A stretch of DNA of 24,000 bases from Pseudomonadota bacterium (GTDB lineage: Bacteria > Pseudomonadota > Gammaproteobacteria > Burkholderiales > Burkholderiaceae). This document shows positions 18,169 to 24,000 of this stretch, one piece after another. The notes beneath the pieces were generated by a model that saw only the letters and a program-made list of their open reading frames with translations, had not been told where the DNA came from and ran no database searches. Every line of letters starts with the position of its first letter. The stretch's first letter is position 1. The translations under genes were made by a program, and so were the position numbers. The stretch lies in the NCBI GenBank assembly GCA_029777935.1, contig JAKORH010000336.1:1-24000 (forward strand), given 5' to 3'.

Positions 18169-20937
18169 TTAGACCCGGGCGCCGTTGCGGCGTGAGCGCC
18201 TCAAACCCTTCGCCGCCGGCAGCAACGACGTGTGCTTCTGATACAGCTCGAACAGGAAAGCCACGCGCTCGGCGTCGACCTTGAAGCCGCGCTTGCCGTA
18301 GGCGCCGTCGACCGCTGCATCGAGCGCCTGGTGCGCCCTCAACAACATGGGCGGCATCGTCAGCGGGTCGTAGAGGTCGGCCAGTGAGGCGCCCGAAAAC
18401 CGCGCGCGGGCGTCGAGCACGCCCTGCGCGGCGGCTTCGATCTTTGCTCGCTGGGCGTCTGTTGGTGACTCGGGCCAGGGAAACGTGTTGTACGTGTATT
18501 TCGCCGAATATCTGATTCGACTTTCAAGTCGCCCGGCGGTCAGCCGCGCCCAAGCCATGTGCATTTCGCTCGACAGAACGCCGAAGTCGTACAAGGAAGC
18601 ATTTGGGACGATTTGAAGATCATTGGCCGCCACAATCTCGGCGGGCAGGAAGCCAAGTGGGATATAGCGGCGCATCTCCGACGATGTGCGCGGTACCGCA
18701 AGGTAGCGGTGCTTCTCCGGCTGGCGGTCCTCCGTGAATCGTGTGGGCGTTGCTGCTTTTTCACGCGTGGCCGCTTTTGCGCTCGCGATGCGGAAAGCTT
18801 TGACGGCGGCAACGCGCGCGGTTACGGTTCTCATCGTGCGCAGTCGCTCTGGTGGGCAGTGCTTGAGCCAAAGGCAGTAGCGAATTTGATTGTGAATGAA
18901 GCCCTCCGCGCCGACGTACGCACGCAGGTACGGCTTGGCAGCCGGCTCCAGGGCAAGCAAGGTAACTCTTTCCTGCCCCGTGAGAATCAGATTGCCGCCA
19001 TCCGCCGGAATGCTTCCGTTGGACATCGCCGGCGCGTGCACAAGGGGAGCAGCGCGCCCCTCGATCAGGACGTCGGGCGCATCGATCAGGTACGGGTTGA
19101 TGTTTGTCGTCGCCAGTGCGTGGGGTTCGCCGCGAATATCGTCGTATTCGTAGAGTGTTCGACGATCGGGCTCGCCGTACGCGAATCCGATGATTACGCA
19201 ATGCACAGCGGCAACTCCACGCGCCTCGTTGCTCCATTGAAACGTCTTGTGGGCGAACTTGATGCGAACGCCTCGGGCAAGGAGCCAACCCCAAAGTGAC
19301 GCAACTTGTTCTCCTTGCGTAATGCTGTTCGTTGACACGAACGCCGCCTGCGCCGTTCCACGGCGCACGTATCGCGCAGCCAGCACATACCATCCAGCCA
19401 CGTAATCAAGGGTGCCCGGGTTCCGAAGCATGCCGACGACGGTACGCATGTCTGCGCGCTGCGATTCGCTCAGGAACTTCGAGCCAGCGAACGGCGGATT
19501 CCCCAACACGTAACTGCACCGCTCCGCCGGCAGTACGTCGTTCCAGTCGATGCGCAGCGCGTTGGCGTGGTGGATGTGCGGCGAAGTCGTCAGCGGGATG
19601 CGTGCGAAGTACAGGCCGAACTCCTCGGCTACCTTCTGGTTCATCTGGTGGTCGATCAGCCACAGCGCCACCTGCGCGATCTGCGCCGGAAACTCCTCGA
19701 TCTCGATGCCGTAGAACTGGTCGACGTTCAGCTCGATCATGCGGTGGATATCGAGCACGCGCTGGCCGCTGGTGTGCGCCGCGCGCAGCACTTCGAGTTC
19801 CAGCAGCCGCAGCTCGCGGTAGGTGATGACGAGGAAGTTGCCGCAGCCGCACGCCGGATCGAGGAAGTTCAGTTGCCGCAGCCGCTTGTGGAACTCGAGC
19901 AGCCGCGCGCGGTTGCCCCTGATGCGCCCGAACTCGGCCCACAGGTCGTCGAGAAACAACGGCTTGACCAGCTTGAGGATGTTCTTCTCGCTGGTGTAGT
20001 GCGCGCCCAGGTTGCGGCGCGCCTTCGGGTCCATGATCGACTGGAACAGCGCGCCGAAGATGGCCGGGCTGATCGCGCCCCAGTTCAGCGCGCAGCAGTC
20101 GAGCAGCGCGACGCGCATGGCGGCGTCGAAGGCCGCAATCGGAAGCGTCTCCTCGAACAGGCGCCCGTCGATGTATTCGAACGCGGCGAGCTGCTCGTCC
20201 AGGTTGCGCTGGCGCCCCTCGCGCGGCGTGTTCAGGACCTGGAACAGTTCGGCCAGCCGCGGGCCGAGATCGGAGCCGTCTTCCGCGGTGCGCGTCTCCA
20301 GCCACTCGCGGAAGCTCTGTTGCTCGAAGATGCCGGTGTCGTCTGCGAACAGGCAGAACAGCAGCCGCACCAGCAGCACTTCGAGCGGGTGGCCGGTGAA
20401 GCCCGCTGCCTTGAGCTGGTCGTGCAGCCGGCCCATCGTTTCGGCCGCCCTGATGTTGACCGGGTCCTGCTCGCGGATCGTCTGCGGCGTGTAGCCGGCG
20501 ATGAACGCGAAATGCTTGATGCGCTTGGGCAGGTCTGCCAGCCTGAACTCGATGTGAGGCGGGGCGTCGTTTGCTGCTTCGAGGTCGTACAGGCGGAAGC
20601 GCGCGAAATCGCTGACCAGCACATAGCGCGGCAGGTCGCGGTCCTTCAGACCGGGAAAGTAGTCGAGCGCCTGCTGGTGCGCGCGCTCCAGATCCTTGCC
20701 GCGCGACTTGTGCTCGACCAGCAGCGTGCCCTTCCACAGCAGGTCGATGTAGCCGTCGCGGCCGTCGAGCTTCTTCACGCGCCGCTCGAAGCTCGCCACG
20801 CGCCGCCGCGGGACGCCGAAGACCTCGAAGAACGCGTCCCAGAAGCTCTTGGCGTCCGCGTCCTCGCTCTCGGCGTGTTTCCAGTCGCGCGCGAAGGCGA
20901 CGGACCGGTCGCGGATCTCGTTCCAGGACAGCGGCAT
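18169..20937 (-). CDS. MmeI-like (type IIL) single-chain restriction-modification enzyme
   Basis: A 922-residue enzyme predicted to combine DNA cleavage and adenine-N6 methylation in one chain. The nuclease motif D-X9-E-X-K is at Asp65, Glu75 and Lys77 (EHKSRGKD), the same spacing as MmeI Asp70/Glu80/Lys82. A helical linker follows, then the methyltransferase with LDPACGCGNF (motif I, residues 359-368) and NPPF (motif IV, 480-483). A target-recognition domain and a C-terminal helical part follow to the end. The length is nearly that of MmeI (919). The start ATG 20937 gives the family-typical MPLSWNEIRDRSVAF; 183 nt of open frame upstream are not protein-like. The frame is intact, so the enzyme is probably active. 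Such enzymes cut about 20 nt from their site and protect self DNA by hemimethylation. Confidence 0.92.
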   Translation of the reverse strand: MPLSWNEIRDRSVAFARDWKHAESEDADAKSFWDAFFEVFGVPRRRVASFERRVKKLDGRDGYIDLLWKGTLLVEHKSRGKDLERAHQQALDYFPGLKDRDLPRYVLVSDFARFRLYDLEAANDAPPHIEFRLADLPKRIKHFAFIAGYTPQTIREQDPVNIRAAETMGRLHDQLKAAGFTGHPLEVLLVRLLFCLFADDTGIFEQQSFREWLETRTAEDGSDLGPRLAELFQVLNTPREGRQRNLDEQLAAFEYIDGRLFEETLPIAAFDAAMRVALLDCCALNWGAISPAIFGALFQSIMDPKARRNLGAHYTSEKNILKLVKPLFLDDLWAEFGRIRGNRARLLEFHKRLRQLNFLDPACGCGNFLVITYRELRLLELEVLRAAHTSGQRVLDIHRMIELNVDQFYGIEIEEFPAQIAQVALWLIDHQMNQKVAEEFGLYFARIPLTTSPHIHHANALRIDWNDVLPAERCSYVLGNPPFAGSKFLSESQRADMRTVVGMLRNPGTLDYVAGWYVLAARYVRRGTAQAAFVSTNSITQGEQVASLWGWLLARGVRIKFAHKTFQWSNEARGVAAVHCVIIGFAYGEPDRRTLYEYDDIRGEPHALATTNINPYLIDAPDVLIEGRAAPLVHAPAMSNGSIPADGGNLILTGQERVTLLALEPAAKPYLRAYVGAEGFIHNQIRYCLWLKHCPPERLRTMRTVTARVAAVKAFRIASAKAATREKAATPTRFTEDRQPEKHRYLAVPRTSSEMRRYIPLGFLPAEIVAANDLQIVPNASLYDFGVLSSEMHMAWARLTAGRLESRIRYSAKYTYNTFPWPESPTDAQRAKIEAAAQGVLDARARFSGASLADLYDPLTMPPMLLRAHQALDAAVDGAYGKRGFKVDAERVAFLFELYQKHTSLLPAAKGLRRSRRNGARV

Positions 20938-21139
20938 CGACGACACTATGCTTTGCGAGGCCGGATTGTCGCGGAAACGCGACCGCGTGGCGAGACTTGC
21001 GCGCAAGAGGATTGGCGACGCGATAAGCGACTGCCTGATCCGCTCCCCGGCCGGCTCGCTGCGCGAGCAGCGGACGGTGCAGGTACGGCGCACGCGCGGA
21101 TTCCGCAGCGACAACGCCATTGACGATGAGGAGGCTTCG

Positions 21140-21478
21140 ATGGAAGGCTCGTTCCTGCGCTTCTACGTCACGCAGAGCCACAAGCTGCACGGCAAGCCGC
21201 TGTGGGAGTGGCTGCTGTTCACCGCCAACAAGATGGGCATCCGCGGCGGCTCGGCGTTCCATGCGATGGCCGGCTTCGGACGCCGCCACGTGATGCACGA
21301 GGACCGCTTCTTCGAACTGGGCGGCAGTCTCGTCGTGGAAGTCGAGTTCATCGTGACCGCCGAGGAGAAACGGCAGTTGCTCGACATGCTCGCGCAGGAA
21401 GAGGTCAATCTCTTCTATGCGGACATTCCGGCGACGTTCGGCGTCGTCGCATCGAAGAACAGGCCACCGCCGGCCTGA
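21140..21478 (+). CDS. DUF190 domain protein
   Basis: A 112-residue small protein of the DUF190 family, which has a PII-like ferredoxin fold. The core KLHGKPLWEWLLFTANKMGIRGGSAFHAMAGFG and the later LVVEVEFIV strand fit the family. Members are often next to fluoride channel genes (crcB), but none is here, so the ligand is unknown. The start ATG 21140 follows a GAGGAGG site. It is transcribed away from the MmeI-like gene across a 202-nt spacer and its stop is one nt from the convergent cysteine-rich gene, leaving no room for a terminator. Confidence 0.87.
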   Translation: MEGSFLRFYVTQSHKLHGKPLWEWLLFTANKMGIRGGSAFHAMAGFGRRHVMHEDRFFELGGSLVVEVEFIVTAEEKRQLLDMLAQEEVNLFYADIPATFGVVASKNRPPPA

Positions 21479-21479
21479 G

Positions 21480-21695
21480 TCAGCCGCAGAAGCCCCGCGC
21501 CGCCCGTTGCACCGGCGGGCATTTCACGTCGCCGTAGCTGCAGAACACGCAGCAATCGCCCGGTTTCGGCCGCAACAGAGTGTGGCAACCGGGGCATTGG
21601 TGGAAGAACCGGCAGGCGTCCTCGGGCATGCGCTCGCTGTGCATGGCCCCGCATTGCGGGCAGGTGATCGTGCTGTGGAGAATCACCGCGCCCAT
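21480..21695 (-). CDS. GDCCVxC cysteine-rich mini-protein
   Basis: A 71-residue protein with ten cysteines: CPQC (12, 15), Cys28, CPGC (34, 37), GDCCVFC (48, 49, 52), Cys59 and Cys70. The GDCCVxC signature defines a family whose members include selenoproteins and are linked to mercury and metal-resistance loci; here the position is an ordinary Cys, so no selenocysteine is needed. The first two CxxC pairs form a zinc-ribbon-like unit. It starts at ATG 21695, two nt after the methyltransferase stop, so the two are one operon. Metal or metalloid binding is likely; the exact role is unknown. Confidence 0.8.
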   Translation of the reverse strand: MGAVILHSTITCPQCGAMHSERMPEDACRFFHQCPGCHTLLRPKPGDCCVFCSYGDVKCPPVQRAARGFCG

Positions 21696-21697
21696 CG

Positions 21698-22309
21698 TCA
21701 GATGCCGGCAGGCTTGCGCGCCACCAGCGTGCGAAAGACCTTCACCGTGTCGTGCGGCGCCGGGAAGCGCGAGTCCTCGCAGCGGACGATTTCCCAGCCG
21801 GCAAACAGGCCGTTCAACCGCTCCGGCTCGAACAGGCAGTACGCAGCGGGATCGAACATGTCCATGAACGTGGTCCCCTGCACCAGTACATTGACGATCA
21901 TCGTACCGCCCGCTTGCAGCGCGTGGCACAGCCGCTGCAGCAACGCCTCGGCGGTCGCGCAGGGAAAGAACATCAGCAGGCCGATGCATACGATGGTGCC
22001 GTAGGTACGCCGCGGCCGCCACGCGAGCGCATCGGCCAGTTGCGCGTCGATCGGCAGTTGCTCGTCGGCAGCTCGCTGGCGCAGGCTGCCGATCGCGTGC
22101 GGGCTGGCGTCCAGTGCGTCGATGCGGCAGCCGAGCCGTGCGGCCGCTATTGCGAAATTGCCGAGCCCGCAGCCGAAGTCCAGCAGATCGCCGCGTGCAT
22201 AGTCGAGCGCGAGCAGCTCGAACGGGTTGAGTTCGAACGCGCCTGCGCGCGCCTGCAGTTCGAACTGCCGATCGAAGAACTCGACCGAGCGGCTGGCAGC
22301 GGAGCACAT
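21698..22309 (-). CDS. Class I SAM-dependent methyltransferase, TehB-like
   Basis: A 203-residue methyltransferase. Motif I is LLDFGCGLGNFAIAAARLG, the acidic end of strand 2 is IDALDAS, and there is a mid-domain CIGLLMFF strand and a GGTMIVNVLV strand. The C-terminal layout (FEPERLNGLFAGWEIVRCED then FRTLVARK) resembles TehB, which methylates tellurite and other chalcogen or thiol substrates. It could also be a thiol or small-molecule methyltransferase. The start ATG 22309 has no strong ribosome site. It leads the operon with the GDCCVxC gene, which supports a metal or metalloid detoxification role. Confidence 0.8.
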   Translation of the reverse strand: MCSAASRSVEFFDRQFELQARAGAFELNPFELLALDYARGDLLDFGCGLGNFAIAAARLGCRIDALDASPHAIGSLRQRAADEQLPIDAQLADALAWRPRRTYGTIVCIGLLMFFPCATAEALLQRLCHALQAGGTMIVNVLVQGTTFMDMFDPAAYCLFEPERLNGLFAGWEIVRCEDSRFPAPHDTVKVFRTLVARKPAGI

Positions 22310-22348
22310 GCGCGAAGCGTAGCGCTGCGCGCAGCCGGGCGATATGTC

Positions 22349-22645
22349 TCAGCGCATCGCCACGTCCGGGCCGGTCACCCGGCTGACGAGCTTCATGTCG
22401 GCCGCCGCGAACTTGAAGTAGGCCGCCCGTCCGTGCTTCCCGGTGGCCCAGACCTCGTAGCAGCCGTCGCCGGCGCGAATGTGCGCGACGCGGTAGCCGA
22501 GCGCCTCGGTCGCGGCCCTGGCGTCGGCTTCCGGCTTCCACTGCGCGCGCGGCACCAGTGGGCAGTCCCCGGACGCGAACACAGGCGCGCCGATCGATGC
22601 GAGCATGAGGCCGATCAGAGCCGGCGCGATGAGTTGTGCTTTCAT
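22349..22645 (-). CDS. PepSY-domain periplasmic protein
   Basis: A 98-residue exported protein: signal peptide at residues 1-24 (ending PVFASG), then a single PepSY-like unit (ATEALGYRVAHIRAGDGCYEVWATGKHGRAAYFKF, followed by a VSRV strand). PepSY proteins act as periplasmic inhibitors or sensors. The start ATG 22645 has a GAAGGAG ribosome site; an upstream in-frame extension to 22684 is not favoured. It is divergent from an OmpR-family regulator, a common betaproteobacterial arrangement in which the PepSY gene is a target of the regulator. Confidence 0.86.
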   Translation of the reverse strand: MKAQLIAPALIGLMLASIGAPVFASGDCPLVPRAQWKPEADARAATEALGYRVAHIRAGDGCYEVWATGKHGRAAYFKFAAADMKLVSRVTGPDVAMR

Positions 22646-22690
22646 GGCATCTCCTTCAGGTGCGGATCGCCCTGCGGCGACCACGACGCA

Positions 22691-22724
22691 ACCTTAGGAT
22701 CGCGACCTGAAGCAAACCTGAAGG
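22691..22724. promoter_or_regulatory. CTGAAG-N5-CTGAAG response-regulator box
   Basis: An exact direct repeat CTGAAG-N5-CTGAAG (22707-22712 and 22718-22723), with an 11-nt period, lies in the 86-nt spacer between the divergent PepSY and regulator genes; a diverged CCTTAGG copy lies at 22692-22698. This has the form of the PmrA/QseB box (CTTAAG-N5-CTTAAG). Read on the minus strand, the repeat covers the -35 region and TAAGGT (22696-22691) serves as a -10 for the PepSY gene, suggesting activation by the regulator. The right half-site also overlaps the regulator's own ribosome site. Confidence 0.55.
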
Positions 22725-22731
22725 CACATGC

Positions 22732-23394
22732 ATGCGGCTGCTGCTGGTGGAAGACGACCGGACACTCGGCGACGCGGTGCGCGCGCACCTCGAAGGCGAC
22801 GGCCACGTGGTCGACTGGGTGCAGAACGCCGCGCAGGCGCGCGCGGCCGCGAACGAGGAATTCGATGCGATCCTGCTCGACTGGCAGCTGCCCGACGGTT
22901 CCGGCGTGCAGTGGCTGCGCGAGCTGCGCGCCAGGGCCGGCGCCAACCGCACGCGACCGGTGCTGATGCTGACGGCGCGCGATCTGGTCGCGGACCGCGT
23001 GCAGGGACTCGACGCGGGCGCCGACGACTACCTGGTCAAGCCATTCGAGCTGGCCGAGCTGTCGGCGCGACTGCGCGCGCTGGCCCGGCGCGCCAGCGGG
23101 CCGACCGAGACGCGGCTGCGCGCCGGTCGCATCGAAGTCGATCCCGCGGCGAAAGCCGTTCTGCTCGACGCGCGGCCGGTGGACCTGACCGCGCGGGAAT
23201 ACGCGCTGCTGGAAGCACTGGTCCGCCGCAGTGGCCGCATCGTGTCGCGCGGCGATCTCGAGAGCCTTCTGTACGGCTTCGATGGCGCGGTCGACAGCAA
23301 CGCACTCGAGGTGCACATCTCCAACCTGCGGCGCAAGCTCGGGCGGGAGGCGATCGAAACCGTGCGCGGCATGGGCTACCGGATCGCGGCATGA
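22732..23394 (+). CDS. OmpR/PhoB-family response regulator (QseB/PmrA-like)
   Basis: A 220-residue two-component regulator. Receiver domain: acidic pair Asp8-Asp9, phospho-acceptor Asp50 (LLDWQLPDG), Thr81 and Lys103 (VKPF). C-terminal winged helix at about residues 125-220, with LTAREYALLEAL, the recognition helix NALEVHISNLRRKLG, and the wing VRGMGYRIAA. The start ATG 22732 has GAAGG seven nt upstream; another ATG four nt upstream is out of frame. Its stop overlaps the kinase start (ATGA), so both are co-translated. The QseB/PmrA branch usually controls envelope, metal or cationic-stress responses, often with a divergent PepSY gene as target. Confidence 0.94.
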   Translation: MRLLLVEDDRTLGDAVRAHLEGDGHVVDWVQNAAQARAAANEEFDAILLDWQLPDGSGVQWLRELRARAGANRTRPVLMLTARDLVADRVQGLDAGADDYLVKPFELAELSARLRALARRASGPTETRLRAGRIEVDPAAKAVLLDARPVDLTAREYALLEALVRRSGRIVSRGDLESLLYGFDGAVDSNALEVHISNLRRKLGREAIETVRGMGYRIAA

Positions 23395-24000
23395 CGCAGC
23401 GTGCACCGTCGATCAAGCTGCGGCTCGCCCGCGCGACGTTGATCGCGGTGCTCGTCGGCGCGCTGATCGGCGCGATCGTCGCCGCGCTCGCCGTGCGCAA
23501 GCAGGTGCGCGAACTGATGCAGTCGTCGCTCGAGGAGACGGCGCAGGTGCTCAGCGTGCTGGTCGAGGACGAGCACGAACTGATCGAGCGCGCGGAAGGC
23601 GGCGCACTGCCGTCTTCGGATCACAGCGAGCATCTGCTGTGGCAGGTGCGGGCGCTCGACGGCCGCCTGCTGGCGCGCTCGCACAAGGCGCCGGCGACGC
23701 CGTGGTCCGTCCCGCTGGTCAAGGGGCACGCCGAGACGGCCGGACTGGCGGTGTACTCGCAGCGGGGCAAGCGGCTGTGGGTGCAGGTCGCGCAGCCGCT
23801 GGCCGAGCGCATCGAGGCGCAGACGAAGGCGGCACTGCAGACAGGGCTGGTGGTGCTCGCGTGTGGCGCGGCGGTTGCGCTGTGGGTCGCGTTAAACCTG
23901 TGGCGCGAGCTGCGACCGGTATCGCAGCTCGCGCGCCATGTCGAGGCGATGCAGCCCGGCGTGCCGTCCGGCGCGGCCACGCATTCACCGCGCCGCGAGC
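23391..24000 (+). CDS. Two-component sensor histidine kinase, N-terminal part (runs off window)
   Basis: The first 203 codons of a membrane sensor kinase. The first transmembrane helix is at about residues 17-35 (LIAVLVGALIGAIVAALAV), followed by a roughly 110-residue periplasmic sensor domain and a second helix at about 145-165 (GLVVLACGAAVALWVALNL). The start of a HAMP-like linker (LWRELRPVSQLARHVEAM) comes next; the His-box and ATPase domains lie beyond the right edge. The layout resembles QseC/TctE-type kinases. ATG 23391 overlaps the regulator stop (ATGA), so it is the cognate partner. Confidence 0.9.
   Translation, partial: MTQRAPSIKLRLARATLIAVLVGALIGAIVAALAVRKQVRELMQSSLEETAQVLSVLVEDEHELIERAEGGALPSSDHSEHLLWQVRALDGRLLARSHKAPATPWSVPLVKGHAETAGLAVYSQRGKRLWVQVAQPLAERIEAQTKAALQTGLVVLACGAAVALWVALNLWRELRPVSQLARHVEAMQPGVPSGAATHSPRRE

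Noticed and set aside
21480..21695. Selenocysteine in the GDCCVxC protein
   Set aside because: The motif cysteines are normal Cys codons and no in-frame TGA interrupts the gene.

Overview
The window is about 65-70% GC with tightly packed genes, many ATGA/GTGA start-stop overlaps and strong G+C bias at third codon positions. The gene families (an oxygen-tolerant type [NiFe] hydrogenase, LctP, Kup, cytochrome c4, a PepSY/OmpR two-component module) and a REP-like repeat of a style common in betaproteobacteria suggest a Betaproteobacterium, probably Burkholderiales. This is inferred from protein style only; no rRNA or other marker is present.

Layout, left to right. (1) 1-748, minus: N-terminal 249 residues of a group 1 uptake [NiFe]-hydrogenase small subunit with all six cysteines of an O2-tolerant proximal cluster; its partners lie off the left edge. 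(2) 916-4244: a minus-strand pair (AstE/aspartoacylase-like hydrolase and N-formylglutamate amidohydrolase) diverges from a plus-strand pair (adenine deaminase-type enzyme and a VOC protein) across a short palindromic spacer. (3) 4257-6929, minus: a membrane-anchored Fe-S/CCG electron-transfer protein whose first CCG site looks degenerate, then a GDT1/TMEM165-type cation exporter. (4) 6951-8937: a two-hairpin repeat, then the potassium transporter kup (minus). (5) 9288-11102: L-lactate permease (plus).

(6) 11158-13941, plus: a compact arsenic module: operator, arsR, arsM, a CxxC mini-thioredoxin and an ArsP/UPF0718-type permease. No arsB, acr3 or arsC lies between or beside these genes. The set reads as sense, methylate, (reduce), export. 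(7) 14255-17026, plus: a DUF4397-like lipoprotein followed by two overlapping diheme c4-type cytochromes. (8) 17092-20937, minus: a defence-like block in which an MmeI-type single-chain restriction-modification enzyme is followed 11 nt later by a DUF433 antitoxin-like gene and an overlapping VapC45-type PIN toxin gene. (9) 21140-22309: a DUF190 protein (plus) converges on a TehB-like methyltransferase plus a GDCCVxC cysteine-rich mini-protein (minus). (10) 22349-24000: a PepSY protein (minus) diverges from an OmpR-family regulator and its histidine kinase (plus, cut by the right edge), with a CTGAAG-N5-CTGAAG direct repeat in the shared spacer.

No rRNA, tRNA, CRISPR array, transposase, integrase or replication origin was recognised. 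The most noteworthy items are the R-M plus toxin-antitoxin operon, the methylation-based arsenic operon, the hydrogenase cysteine signature and the eroded CCG site. None is certain to be a new system.
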